Shown here: positions 44,643-54,371 of the stretch, in pieces
Layout of the letters: each line of letters begins with the position of its first letter
Position numbering within the stretch: the stretch's first letter is position 1
Origin: JANNUT01 sp046331425
Lineage (GTDB): Bacteria > Acidobacteriota > Polarisedimenticolia > J045
Assembly (NCBI GenBank): GCA_046331425.1
Contig: JAXLQU010000020.1
Coordinates: 1-64,000, forward strand
Length of the DNA stretch: 64,000 bases
Direction: 5' to 3'
Notes under the pieces: generated by a model
Told to the model about the DNA's origin: nothing
What the model saw: the letters and a program-made list of their open reading frames with translations, nothing else
Databases searched by the model: none
Position numbers and translations under genes: made by a program

Positions 44643-46136
44643 CTAGAACTTGATCCGCCACTCCGCGCGTACCCCGGCGAGACTGTCCTCGATCCCACGG
44701 TCGGCGTACATGCCATCGAACCGCACGATCATGTTGTGTGAGAGCTTCATCTGATAGCGGATTCCCAATCCGTACTGATCGTCCTTCGCGATCCGCTCGG
44801 TGATATCTCCGCTCGTTTGCAACGCGGCTAGCTCCACAACCAACTGACGATCGAGGCCAAACAGATACTCCACTCCAAACGCGCCACCCCACGTGTTGTT
44901 GCCCGACGACTCCATCGACGCCAGGCCGGTAAGCGCGTTTCCTTCAAACAGCAAACCGGTGTTCTTCAAGATGCCGCCTGCCCCTGGATCGCGCGCCAAC
45001 GACTGCGGCGAATCGATGCCGACGAACAGATTGAGGTACGGCACCAGCGTGAGCGGCTTGTGGGTGATGAACGAGTTTTCGATCAGAAGCAGCGCACCAT
45101 CGGCGGTGCGTACACCGGCGGTCGGTTCTTCCTGCCCGAAGTTGCCGATCACCCGCACGCTGTTGGACAGCCAATTGCCGTACCGGCGCGTGAATGCCAA
45201 TCCGACGTTGTGGTAACTGCGATCGGGCCCCGACTTGACATCCTCGGTGTAGCCGTAGTCGATCTCCCAATACCCTTGGTTGGCTTCTGCGAAGATCGCG
45301 ACACCAGCCACGCGTGGGTCCTGGTTCTTCGCAATGGTCGCGCGGCTGCTGACGCGATCCAGACCGACGAAGAACGTGATGTCGGCGTTGCTGATGTCGA
45401 GCTTGCGGCTGTTGCGCGCTGGAATCGTAAAGGCCAAGCCGGTGAACGCGTCTTCGAGCCACACGCCGTTTTGCAGCAACAGCGGCATGAAGCCGACCGC
45501 AAAGGGCAGGTCGAACTTGCTGGGCTTGTCGCGCCAACCTTGGAGCATCGCGCCGAGCTCTCCCTCGAAGAACAGTGCATCGAGGTTGCCGTCGAAGCTG
45601 CGCGTAAAGTCGGCGTTGCTGTTTTGATAGTCGTACGACAGGAAGCGTCCTTCCTTGTCGAGGGGGCGTGCGAAGGCGTGAATCCGCTCGGTGGAAGTGA
45701 AACGCCAATCCATGTCGAGATTCAGACGGGCCGCAAGGCGCGAGGAATCTTTGTCGCCGACCTGGTTCCAGCCGGTTCCGAGCTGAAAGTCGCCGTGCGC
45801 GATGAACTGTTGATTCATTGGGTTCTTGCGGCCGAAGAGGGTCGAGGTGGCCGGCTTCAACGGACCTGCCGCGTACATTTCACGGCCTAGCTCGAGCAAC
45901 GGGCGCTGCGTGAGGTTGGCGTATTTGCCGCCGTAGATCTGAAGTTGGGCCGAGGCGTCGTAGCTTTTGTCTACGTAGCTGGGATCGGGCCGGAAATTCT
46001 TGGGATCGTTGTCAGCGGGTTTCGCTTCGGGCGACGCCGCGGGTGCTGCCGGCTTTTGTTCTTCAGCAGCCCCAAGAGTTCCGGCGGCCATGATCGCCAT
46101 GGCTCCCAACAAGATCGGCAGACGGAGCGCGTGCAT
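44643..46136 (-). CDS. outer-membrane beta-barrel (porin-like) protein
   Basis: The protein has 497 residues with a signal peptide at 1-23 and a Pro/Ala/Lys-rich linker at 25-45. The rest is a series of alternating amphipathic strands with aromatic ends, closing with 'GVRAEWRIKF' (a terminal Phe, as needed for BAM-dependent insertion). Strand count by eye is compatible with a 16- to 20-stranded barrel. It begins one base after the pentahaem cytochrome gene stop and must be co-transcribed with it. I recognise no named family. It may be the barrel of a porin-cytochrome conduit, or simply a porin. Confidence 0.75.
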   Translation of the reverse strand: MHALRLPILLGAMAIMAAGTLGAAEEQKPAAPAASPEAKPADNDPKNFRPDPSYVDKSYDASAQLQIYGGKYANLTQRPLLELGREMYAAGPLKPATSTLFGRKNPMNQQFIAHGDFQLGTGWNQVGDKDSSRLAARLNLDMDWRFTSTERIHAFARPLDKEGRFLSYDYQNSNADFTRSFDGNLDALFFEGELGAMLQGWRDKPSKFDLPFAVGFMPLLLQNGVWLEDAFTGLAFTIPARNSRKLDISNADITFFVGLDRVSSRATIAKNQDPRVAGVAIFAEANQGYWEIDYGYTEDVKSGPDRSYHNVGLAFTRRYGNWLSNSVRVIGNFGQEEPTAGVRTADGALLLIENSFITHKPLTLVPYLNLFVGIDSPQSLARDPGAGGILKNTGLLFEGNALTGLASMESSGNNTWGGAFGVEYLFGLDRQLVVELAALQTSGDITERIAKDDQYGLGIRYQMKLSHNMIVRFDGMYADRGIEDSLAGVRAEWRIKF

Positions 46137-46137
46137 C

Positions 46138-47867
46138 TCACTTCACCTCGAACGTAACGGTGCGTGGGTGGACATCGAGCATCCATTCGTTCATCGATTG
46201 CTGCATGTCGACGGTCGCGCCGACGAACTGCATGAAGTAGATCGGTTCGGCGCGGCTGCGCAGCCGGACCGCCAGCTTGTAGGTGCCCGGTTGCGCGAGA
46301 AGCTCGCCGGGGATCTTGTACTCGGCCTCGCGTTTGCCGAGCGGCGGAATGCTGCGTTGCTCCATGCGAATGAACGGCGGGTGATTCATCACCGAGTTGG
46401 GTGTACCGGCCGGCCGAATGAACGGCAACTGATCGACATCGAGGTTGACCGGCAGATACATCTCGCGGTCGGTGCCCTTGACGTTGGTGGTGATGAACTT
46501 GGTCTGCAAGTTGAACAGTTGATCATCGTGCGCCAGCTTGCCGGCGCGCACATCGAGCGAGTGCAGGTCGGCGAAGTCGCCGTTGCTGTCGAGGTAGCCC
46601 GATTCCCCACGTTCTTACCAGACGGGTCGACCAATGCGACGTTCAGCCACAGTTCCGGCTGCGCTCCCAGGCTTCCCGACGGCAGGTCGTGGCCGTCGTC
46701 GATATTGTTGACGACGTAGCTGAACTCCAATGGCTTCCCGGTGCGGGGCGGGCGCTCGAAGAACGGTCCATCGATGCGCGAACCGGCTTCCATAACCTGA
46801 CGGCGCTGCTCGAACTTCTTCTTCAGCTTGGCGAGATTCTCGTCGACGATGCCGCGTGCCGTCTCGCGGTCGTAGTCGTCTTGCCATTCCTTGGGGAACG
46901 TCACGCTGAGTTGCTTCTTGTAGACCTTGTCCTCGAACTCGGGAGCACCCCATCCGGCGCGGTAGTCGAACTTCAACCACGCTTCGATCGGGAACTGCTC
47001 GGCCTTGGGGTTTTGCGGAAAGATCCCGGGGTGCGCGATCGGATAGCCGGGCCCGTAGAACGCGTGATTGTGATGCTCGCGTTTTTCGCTGACCTTCTTG
47101 CCGCTCACGATGGCGACAGCCCCCACCTCGAAGCCGGAGACAACACCAGGCTGCTTGCCCATGTGACATTGCTGGCAGGTGATGCCTTGCTTGAACGCGG
47201 GACTATCGCGGTATTGGTCCCACACCACCTCCAACTTGATGCCCGGGTGGACCGCCACCTGATGACATGACAAGCAGAAGTCGGAAGTGGAGAGCGGCTC
47301 GAACTTGATGCCGGCGACATGAATGTCCATGCCGGGGCCTTTGTCGCCGGGCAATGGTTTGACCTTGTAGAAGTCTTTCTTGGAGATCACCTCGGCCACG
47401 CCATCACCCCCGAAGTTGCCGTAGACGGGATCGTGAATGTCGCCGGGCTCGATGCGCCGTTCGCCGTTGACGTGCCCATACTCTTCACGCACGCGATGGC
47501 ACGTGATGCAGGTGACTCCTTCGCGTGCCACCTTGGTCCGCTTCCAAATCGGTAGCTCGCGCGGCTCGCCCAACGTGGTCCCGACGCTGGCGTGGCAGCG
47601 CACACAAAAACTCCCGATCGTGCCGTTGGCCAGATCGTTGATGCGTTGCTCGAATTTGTGGAACATCGGAGAGACCGAAGCGTAGGCGTGATTGGACGAG
47701 GCCCACTCGTCGTAGATCTGCTGATGACACTTGGCGCATTCAGTGGCGCTGGGGTATTTGCTGGTCGCGTAGACCGCGGCGTGCGGGTCATCGCCGGCCC
47801 AGGCGGTAAGCGCGTTGAGCGCCGTGAACAAAACAGCCATCCCCGCAATCGTTGACGTCAATCTCAT
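46138..47867 (-). CDS. pentahaem cytochrome c, frameshifted near its C-terminus
   Basis: The start at 47867 gives a signal peptide (1-24) and has GAGGGG just upstream. Five CXXCH sites lie at 44-48, 88-92, 120-124, 198-202 and 231-235 (CAKCH, CVRCH, CITCH, CLSCH, CQQCH). The second half is a beta-rich domain without haem. The reading frame breaks at the C-run at 46605-46608. Upstream it reads 'ALVDPSGKNV' and then nonsense. The next frame continues as 'ESGYLDSNGDFADLHSLDV' and runs to 'HPRTVTFEVK' at 46138. The gene spans 1730 bases, exactly one short of a whole number of codons, and one extra G on the coding strand restores 576 residues. Probably a periplasmic or outer-membrane electron carrier working with the barrel gene downstream. 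Confidence 0.8.
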
Positions 47868-47987
47868 CAGCCCCTCGTGCGCATGGTCCGGCCTAGGATA
47901 AGCGCAACGTCGTTCAAAGATGGTGGGCGTTCGCCGCTTTTCCAAGGCGAAGTCGACTCGGCGATCCAAGCCGGGCGAGCCCTGGGC

Positions 47988-48815
47988 TCAAAGGTCGATC
48001 TTCAGGCCTTCTGAAGCCACCTCGACCTGAGGAAACTCGCGCCGGGCTTCGCTCAGAATGGCATCGAGCTGGTCATCGGTTCGATCGGGGTCGTGATGAA
48101 ACAACACCAGCTTGTCGACAGCAGCGCGCTTGGCCAACGCCACCGCGTCGCGCCATGAGCTATGCCCCCAGCCGTGGTGAGCGGCCGCGTCTTGGGGCGT
48201 CCACTGAGCGTCGGCAATCAATGTCGAGGCGCCGTGAGCAAACATTGCGAGCCGTTCGTCGATGGCGCTATCACCGCATTCGTGGTCGGTCGCAATCACG
48301 ACCGCGCGCCCCGCATGCTCGAGGCGATACGCGTGCGCCCCCTGGGGGTGATTCAGCGGACACGACTTCACGTGCAGAGGGCCTAACTCGACGGTGCTCC
48401 CGTCCAGGTCGTGATAGTGGCAGCGTGACTGCACGGCATTCAGCGCGACCGGAAAGAACGGGGCTTGAAGGGCGCGCTCCAAGATCGATCGCAGCCCTTC
48501 CGCTTCCGATGGAAAACCGTGTAGCTCAAAGGTTCCCGCCGGATCATGCAGCGGCGCAAACAGCGGAAAACCCAGCAGGTGATCCCAGTGGTAGTGCGTG
48601 AAGAACAGATGCCATTTCGAGGCTCCCCCACCCTCGGCACGCCACACCGCCTCGAGCGATTTGAGCCCGCTGCCGGCGTCGATCACCAACCGCTCGCCCT
48701 TGCCCAGCGCGAGATCGAGGCACGTGGTGTTGCCGCCGTAGCGGATGAATGACGGTCCCGCGACGGGCATCGATCCACGCGCGCCACGAACCGTCAAGCT
48801 GAAGGGCGTCGACAT
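47988..48815 (-). CDS. metallo-beta-lactamase-fold hydrolase
   Basis: This 275-residue cytoplasmic protein has the zinc motif 'THYHWDHLLGFP' (H74, H76, D78, H79) and a later 'NHPQGAHAYRLEHAGRAVVIATDHE' with the third histidine and bridging acid. 'VRGARGSMPVAGPSFIRYGGNT' at the N-terminus is typical of the PhnP/cyclic-phosphodiesterase-like branch, which often cleaves phosphodiesters. The substrate is open. A cyclic nucleotide is one candidate, as an adenylate cyclase is encoded in the divergent operon, but that link is speculative. The gene appears monocistronic. Confidence 0.88.
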   Translation of the reverse strand: MSTPFSLTVRGARGSMPVAGPSFIRYGGNTTCLDLALGKGERLVIDAGSGLKSLEAVWRAEGGGASKWHLFFTHYHWDHLLGFPLFAPLHDPAGTFELHGFPSEAEGLRSILERALQAPFFPVALNAVQSRCHYHDLDGSTVELGPLHVKSCPLNHPQGAHAYRLEHAGRAVVIATDHECGDSAIDERLAMFAHGASTLIADAQWTPQDAAAHHGWGHSSWRDAVALAKRAAVDKLVLFHHDPDRTDDQLDAILSEARREFPQVEVASEGLKIDL

Positions 48816-48934
48816 CGCCGGGCATTATCGACGACTCCGGCTCGCCGAAACCTCACACGAAGCGACGAAAAGCAGATCGATCCGGCTCTAGAATGCCGAG
48901 GTTCCAAAGGGTAGGGACCGGAGGTATGAGTCAG

Positions 48935-50554
48935 ATGAGCGTATTGGGTCGCTGGACTCTGGCTGTCGCGCTGTCGGTCGCGGTGCTTGCACCGACCGGT
49001 CGCGCCGCAGAACTGCCTGCGAACTTGGCGGGCGACTCAGAGGCAGCCGGGTTTGCCGACCTGTTCTTCACGCAGGCGCTATTGAAGTTGTCGGGCGGCG
49101 ATGTTGCCGGTGCACTGGCATTGGTCGATCGCGCGGTTGCCACCGTGCCGGCCGATGCGACGTACATCTACTTCCGCGGCGTCTGCTTGACGCGCCTGTC
49201 GCGCACCGATGAGGCGATCGAGGCATTTCGCAAGGCTTTGCCGCCGGCCAAGTGCAGCGTGCCCGAGGCGACCGTGCGACTCGATTTGGGCAGCGCGCTG
49301 CTAACCAAGGGCGATCTGGCCAACGCCGAGATCGAGTTGGCCAAAGCGGTGGACCTGGCACCCGAAAATGGTCGTACGCGATTCACTCATGGACTTGCCT
49401 TGCTGCGGGCCGAGAAGTACGACGAAGGGTTGAAGGAGATCGATCGCGCCACCGGGCTCGACGCCACGCTCGAGCCGGAAGGGGCGTTCTACAAAGGGAT
49501 CGCAGCGTACCGCGCCGGTAACTTGGACGAGGCCAAGGAACAGTTCAATCGCGCGCAGGCACTCAACACCGAAGCCGGGGTCAACGCCGCTGCGTGGTTG
49601 AACGCACTGAAAGAGGCGGCCACGTTCTCGCAACCGCCCGCTTGGGAAGCGCGACTGTCGCTCGGTTTCGATTGGGATGACAACCCCGCGCAACTCACGA
49701 ACGATTTGATTGCGATCCAACAGTTTCTGGGTGATGACGTCAAGGACACGCGCAGTTCGGCGCAGCTACGCGGCAGTTGGTTGCCTGTGCGCGATCGCGG
49801 TGGCTACACGCTGCAACTCACCGCGCTTGGGTACGCCAATCGTCACGCCGACTTCGATAACCTCGATTCCGACGGGTGGGGCGCGTTCGTTGGGCTGGCC
49901 CGCGGTGTGAATCCGCTAGGATTCATGAACGGCCCGTTGGGGTACGTAAGGGTGCCGACGCGCGACGGCGGATTCGGCTGGTTGCTGCAAGCCGGTGCCA
50001 ATCGCTTCAACCTCGACGGTGAGAAGCTGCGCAGCGACCTGTCCGGCGACATCAGCCTGTTCCTCAACTCAGCCTCGATCGGCGTCACACAATTGGACCT
50101 GCAGTATGAAGATCGCACCTTCGAACCGGTGGCAATCGAGGGACTCTCGGGCGGAGCGTTCACGGCAAGGCTCTCTCAACAGATCTGGCTCGGCGCCAAC
50201 CCCTCGCGCTTTATTCGCGCGTCGATTGCCTGGACCGATCACAACCCCGACGACAGCGGCCTGAAGCGAACCGAACGCCAAATCGCCGCGGAAATGGCCT
50301 GGCCGCTCGGAAAACGCTGGACGCTGTTTGCGTACGGCGCGCGCACGCGCACCCACTTCGACAGCTTCGAAGGGTTGGAACGGATCGATCGCCGCTTCGA
50401 GTTGAAGGGCTCGGTCGCGTTCGCGATCACACGCTGGATGTACCTGTCGGCGCGCTACGGTACGACGCAGTTCACGGTCGACCCCAGCGTGCTGGGCGCC
50501 AATCTCGATTTCGATCGCAAGGTCGGATCGTTCAACGTCAACTTTCACTGGTAG
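48935..50554 (+). CDS. TPR protein with C-terminal outer-membrane barrel (SlaM-like plan)
   Basis: I choose the ATG at 48935 because GGAGG lies ten bases upstream; an ATG at 48926 is too close to it. The 539-residue protein has a signal peptide (about 1-24). Residues 40-230 contain four or five TPR units ('ALALVDRAVATVPADATYIYFRG', 'AYRAGNLDEAKEQFNRAQAL'). The last 290 residues are amphipathic strands ending 'SFNVNFHW', with a terminal aromatic residue. Periplasmic TPR plus barrel is the plan of surface-lipoprotein assembly modulators and related secretion partners. It is the first gene of a three-gene operon with FecR and CHASE2-cyclase genes. Confidence 0.75.
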   Translation: MSVLGRWTLAVALSVAVLAPTGRAAELPANLAGDSEAAGFADLFFTQALLKLSGGDVAGALALVDRAVATVPADATYIYFRGVCLTRLSRTDEAIEAFRKALPPAKCSVPEATVRLDLGSALLTKGDLANAEIELAKAVDLAPENGRTRFTHGLALLRAEKYDEGLKEIDRATGLDATLEPEGAFYKGIAAYRAGNLDEAKEQFNRAQALNTEAGVNAAAWLNALKEAATFSQPPAWEARLSLGFDWDDNPAQLTNDLIAIQQFLGDDVKDTRSSAQLRGSWLPVRDRGGYTLQLTALGYANRHADFDNLDSDGWGAFVGLARGVNPLGFMNGPLGYVRVPTRDGGFGWLLQAGANRFNLDGEKLRSDLSGDISLFLNSASIGVTQLDLQYEDRTFEPVAIEGLSGGAFTARLSQQIWLGANPSRFIRASIAWTDHNPDDSGLKRTERQIAAEMAWPLGKRWTLFAYGARTRTHFDSFEGLERIDRRFELKGSVAFAITRWMYLSARYGTTQFTVDPSVLGANLDFDRKVGSFNVNFHW

Positions 50555-50565
50555 GCGGAGACACC

Positions 50566-51414
50566 ATGCGCCGCTTGATTGTTTTGATTGTCGTACTGAC
50601 CACAGGACTTGCTTGGGCTACCGAGGTGGGTCGCTTTGCGTTCGTGCAGAAGGAGGTGAACTCCTTCAAGCCGAGCGTCACCGAACCGGTGCAAGCCAAG
50701 GCTGGTGATGCGGTGGTTGTCGGCGAACGTGAGGTCACGGGCGCCGCGTCGGGGGCGAAGCTCCTTTTCGGCGAGGGCGGCGTGGTCTCGCTCGGGGCCA
50801 ACACCTCGTTCGCGGTCTCGCAGTTGGCTGTCGATCAAGCCACCGGCAAGAACACCAGCTCGCTGTCGGTGTTGTTTGGCAAAGCGCGTGTGTTTCTTTC
50901 GCGCTTTTGGTCGGATCGCCCCGAGGTCAAGATCGATCAACCGACGGCGGTGGTTGGCATCAAGGGGACCGAGGTGGGACTCGAACAGTTCCGCGATGGA
51001 CGCTTGACGATCACCTGCTACGGCGGCACGGCAGGCGTTCTAACGAAGGCAACGCCCCCGCAGACGTTCGAGTTGCGCGAAGGGATGCAGCTCAAGCTCG
51101 ACGCGTCGGGGAAACCGGTCGGCCCACCGTCGACACTCTCGGCGGCCGAACTCGATGCGCTGCGCAATAGCGTCGACATCATCGCCGACGGTGCCGGCGG
51201 CGGCGTCTCGGGTGGCCAACGCGCGATGGCGGCGCCATCGCCCAGCGACATCGCGTCGCAGTTCAGCGGACTGGGGAGCACAGCGGGTCGCGCGGCGGTG
51301 AACACATCGTCGAACTCGGCGAACGGTGGCGCGTGGTCCGATCCCGCCGGCACGTTGCTGCCGCCTCCCGTCGACTCGGGTTGCAACTGCGATCAAGGCG
51401 GGCGAGGCAACTGA
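50566..51414 (+). CDS. exported FecR-domain protein
   Basis: This 282-residue protein has a signal peptide (1-19). The FecR domain spans about 45-160: 'GDAVVVGEREVTGAASGAKLLFGEGGVVSLGANTSF', then 'VLFGKARVFL', 'VKIDQPTAVVGIKGTEV'. In contrast to iron-signalling FecR it lacks an N-terminal cytoplasmic anti-sigma part. The Ser/Gly-rich tail ends in 'DSGCNCDQGGRGN' with two cysteines. Such secreted FecR proteins are commonly encoded beside CHASE2-cyclases, where they may be the ligand or a periplasmic partner. It lies 11 bases after the TPR-barrel gene and 27 before the cyclase gene. Confidence 0.85.
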   Translation: MRRLIVLIVVLTTGLAWATEVGRFAFVQKEVNSFKPSVTEPVQAKAGDAVVVGEREVTGAASGAKLLFGEGGVVSLGANTSFAVSQLAVDQATGKNTSSLSVLFGKARVFLSRFWSDRPEVKIDQPTAVVGIKGTEVGLEQFRDGRLTITCYGGTAGVLTKATPPQTFELREGMQLKLDASGKPVGPPSTLSAAELDALRNSVDIIADGAGGGVSGGQRAMAAPSPSDIASQFSGLGSTAGRAAVNTSSNSANGGAWSDPAGTLLPPPVDSGCNCDQGGRGN

Positions 51415-51441
51415 CGCGGTGAGCCGCCCCGCGGGCTGTCG

Positions 51442-53520
51442 TTGAAACGCTCTCGCTTGTGGATCGGACCGACGCTCGGCCTGTTGGTCGCGCTCTTGGT
51501 TTTGCCCTTGATGCGCACCACGCTGTTCGCCGGCTTCGAGAGCAAGACGGTCGACGCGCGCATGCGCTGGAGCCGCGGTCAGCAAGCCGACGACAGAATC
51601 GTGGTGGTGGCGGTCGATCCGGAATCGATCAATCAACTCGGTCGATGGCCGTGGCCGCGCTCCACGGTCGCCGAATTGGTTCGACGCATTCACCAGGGCG
51701 GCGCCAGCGTGATCGCGCTGGACATGATCTTCAGCGAACCGACGCGCGGTGACAGCACCGAGGACGATGCACTCGCCGCGGCGATCCGCGACGCGGGGAA
51801 TGTTGTTCCTGGCTTTTTCCTTCGCCTTCAAGCCGATCTCACGAAGCCACCGGTTCTCCCCTCGCCGATCGAGAGCGCGATCCAACCGCAAGCGGGGTTT
51901 CCCGGCATTCGCCGCTACGGAGGGATCGAGACGCAGTTGCCGGCAATCACCGAAGCGGCGCCGCAAGGTGGCCACTTCGTCGCGCGCGAGGATTCCGACG
52001 GCACCATCCGTCACTACCCGCTGGTGCTGTCGTACGACGACGCGCTGTATCCGGCGCTGGCCTTGCGCGCGGTGCAACGTCAACTCGGCAATCCGCCGAT
52101 CGCGGTGACACCGGTTCAATCTGTTGTGCCGCAACTGACCTTGGGTGAGAAGAGCATCCCGATCGACGAGAGCGGCGAGTTGTGGATCAACTGGATCGCA
52201 CCGTGGAAGGCGTTTAAGTACGTCCCTGCGGCTGCGGTGCTCAACGGCACCGCCGACCCATCTGCACTTCGCGACAAGCTCGTGTTCGTGGGTTTCACCG
52301 AAACCGGCCTGGCCGACTCGATCACCTCCCCGTGGGATACGGCGATCCCCGGGGTCGAAGTGCATGCGATGGTGGCCGATAACCTGCTTAGGCATCGATT
52401 CGTGCGCGATGGAGCGCTCGAGTTGGCCTGGTCGATGGTCGCAACGCTGTTGCTTGGTGCACTGTGCGGTATGTCGGCAACCTGGACGCGCCGGCCATTG
52501 ATGGGCGCACTGCTGGGTGCGCTGGTGTTGTCAGGCTATCTCGTGTTGGCACAGCAGGCGTTTCAGTTTGGCGCTCGACACTTGCAACTATTCTTGCCGC
52601 TGATCGCCGGGGCCGCAGCATTCACCGCCAGCACCGTCTGGCGCAACGTGTTTGCCGAGGCGCGCGCCAAACAGATTCGCCGCGTCTTTTCACAGTACGT
52701 CTCCCCTGCAATCGTCGATGAGATGTTGAAAGACCCGGACGCCGTGCGTTTGGGCGGAGAGCGGCGTGAGTTGACGGTGCTGTTTGCCGATATTCGTGGC
52801 TTCACGTCATTGGCAGAGACCATGCCGCCGGAGCAAACCGTCTCGCTGCTGCAGGAATACCTCACACCGATGACGCAGCTCATCCAGGCGCAGGGCGGAA
52901 CGCTCGACAAGTACATGGGTGACGGGATCATGGCGTTCTTCGGCGCACCGGTGGCGCAGACCGATCATGCGCCGCGCGCCGCCGCGGCGGCGCTGGCGAT
53001 GCGCGCGGCGCTCGATGACTTGAACAAGGGCTGGGACGCGCGCGGACTGCCGGAGATTCGTTGCGGGATCGGACTCAACAGCGGGCCGATGGCGGTCGGC
53101 AACATCGGATCGTCGATGATCTTCGACTACACGGTGATTGGCGACAATGTCAACTTGGGCTCGCGCATCGAAGGGCTGACACGCACGTACGGTGTGGATG
53201 TGATCGTCAGCGCAACGACCGCCGAGCTGCTGTCGGAGAGCCTGGTGATGCGTGAGCTCGATGCGGTTCGCGTCAAAGGGCGGCGAGAGCCGGTGCAGAT
53301 TTTCGAATTGACCCCTCCCGGCGAGCTTTCGCAGCAATTCCGGGCGGCGTACGCAGAAGGGCTGCGGCTATATCGGGCGCGTCGATTTGCTGCCGCACGG
53401 GTCGAGTTCGAAGCGGCGCGTGGTGAGCGGCCCGCCGACCTCCCCTGCCAGCTCTTCATCAAACGATGTCGATCGTATGAACTCGACCCGCCCGACAGCG
53501 ACTGGGACACCGTCTCGTAG
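51442..53520 (+). CDS. CHASE2-sensor adenylate/guanylate cyclase
   Basis: This 692-residue protein starts at TTG (51442), the only suitable start in frame. An N-terminal membrane helix precedes a periplasmic CHASE2 domain (about residues 30-300: 'DDRIVVVAVDPESINQLGRWPWPR', 'DKLVFVGFTETGLAD'). Three helices follow at about 325-405. The class III cyclase domain covers about 430-620. 'LFADIRGFTSLAE' and 'YMGDGIMAFFGAP' hold the two metal-binding aspartates, and 'YTVIGDNVNLGSRIEG' holds the transition-state Asn and Arg. The lysine of 'TLDKYMGD' favours ATP as substrate. A short TPR-like C-terminal tail ends the protein. It should turn an envelope signal from FecR or its partner into cAMP. Confidence 0.92.
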   Translation: MKRSRLWIGPTLGLLVALLVLPLMRTTLFAGFESKTVDARMRWSRGQQADDRIVVVAVDPESINQLGRWPWPRSTVAELVRRIHQGGASVIALDMIFSEPTRGDSTEDDALAAAIRDAGNVVPGFFLRLQADLTKPPVLPSPIESAIQPQAGFPGIRRYGGIETQLPAITEAAPQGGHFVAREDSDGTIRHYPLVLSYDDALYPALALRAVQRQLGNPPIAVTPVQSVVPQLTLGEKSIPIDESGELWINWIAPWKAFKYVPAAAVLNGTADPSALRDKLVFVGFTETGLADSITSPWDTAIPGVEVHAMVADNLLRHRFVRDGALELAWSMVATLLLGALCGMSATWTRRPLMGALLGALVLSGYLVLAQQAFQFGARHLQLFLPLIAGAAAFTASTVWRNVFAEARAKQIRRVFSQYVSPAIVDEMLKDPDAVRLGGERRELTVLFADIRGFTSLAETMPPEQTVSLLQEYLTPMTQLIQAQGGTLDKYMGDGIMAFFGAPVAQTDHAPRAAAAALAMRAALDDLNKGWDARGLPEIRCGIGLNSGPMAVGNIGSSMIFDYTVIGDNVNLGSRIEGLTRTYGVDVIVSATTAELLSESLVMRELDAVRVKGRREPVQIFELTPPGELSQQFRAAYAEGLRLYRARRFAAARVEFEAARGERPADLPCQLFIKRCRSYELDPPDSDWDTVS

Positions 53521-53532
53521 CAACGACACCAA

Positions 53533-53558
53533 GCCGCGGTGACGAGCCGTCACTCGGC
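53533..53558. terminator. hairpin between convergent genes
   Basis: GCCGCGGTGAC and GTCACTCGGC pair with one small bulge around a 5-base loop. It lies between the convergent CHASE2-cyclase gene and the secreted cysteine-rich protein gene. There is no T-tract. Confidence 0.4.
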
Positions 53559-53567
53559 GTCAGCGTC

Positions 53568-54371
53568 TCAATAGCGCGTGATTACTTTGGTCACTCCGCC
53601 GCACTGCACTGTCAGATGCCCCTCACTCAAACGTGCCGGAGCGTTGCGGCAACTCCGATCGGTGGGTCCGATCACCGAATCACCCAAATTGTCCCGCTCG
53701 TCCAGCTCGCGCAATCGATCGGTAACGTCGATCTTGAGAATCAAGAACTTCCCGGTCACGCTTTGGTCCGGTTTGAGCCGCTTGACGATTCGTTTCTCGA
53801 AAACCTGGTCCGGGCCGATCGACTCGGTAAGGAAGCGCGTGATCGTGCGGTCCTTCGCGTCGAGCTTGGTGTCATCCGACAAATAAACCTGCACCGCCAC
53901 CGGGCAGCCACACAATGTCCCGTTGTTCGCGATCGCGGCGATTGCGTCGATGACACAGGTGTTGGAGTCGGCGTTGCAGATCTGTTCGGCAGTGATGAAC
54001 CCGCCCAACAGATTGGCAGCATCGAGAATGTTGATCGTCACCGTCGCCGTGTCCGGCACACCCCCCTGCAACGGGGTCAATGTGTAGTTGAAACTGGTGG
54101 TGCCGACAAAGCCGTCGTTGGCGATGAAGATGAACTCACCGGGGAGTTGTCCTGCAACCAGATCGCCGTGCGCGGGGCGCGTGACATCGGTGATGTTGGT
54201 GACCCCAACCTCGAACGTATCGTTGGCCAGCACGTCGATCGTGACCGAACCGTTGCGTGGACAAACCGCGCGGTCATCGCGTGCGTCCAGAGTAATTTGC
54301 TGTGCTTGGGCCGGACCGAGCAGGGCTGCGCAGGCCAGCGAGAGCAGCGAGATCGAGCTGATTCGAGTCAT
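53568..54371 (-). CDS. secreted Ig-like domain protein
   Basis: This 267-residue protein has a signal peptide (1-23, 'LLGPAQAQ'). Residues 25-115 form a bacterial Ig/cadherin-like domain with the signature 'TIDVLANDTFEVG' and 'GFVGTTSFNYTLT'. The second half ('VAVQVYLSDDTKLDAKDRTI', 'KFLILKIDVTDRLRELDERDN') resembles CARDB-type domains found in extracellular proteins. Eight cysteines suggest disulphides. Function unknown, probably surface or extracellular. Its ATG overlaps... the TerC gene lies upstream, and the stop of TerC coincides with this start in a 4-base ATGA overlap, so they are co-transcribed. Confidence 0.75.
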   Translation of the reverse strand: MTRISSISLLSLACAALLGPAQAQQITLDARDDRAVCPRNGSVTIDVLANDTFEVGVTNITDVTRPAHGDLVAGQLPGEFIFIANDGFVGTTSFNYTLTPLQGGVPDTATVTINILDAANLLGGFITAEQICNADSNTCVIDAIAAIANNGTLCGCPVAVQVYLSDDTKLDAKDRTITRFLTESIGPDQVFEKRIVKRLKPDQSVTGKFLILKIDVTDRLRELDERDNLGDSVIGPTDRSCRNAPARLSEGHLTVQCGGVTKVITRY

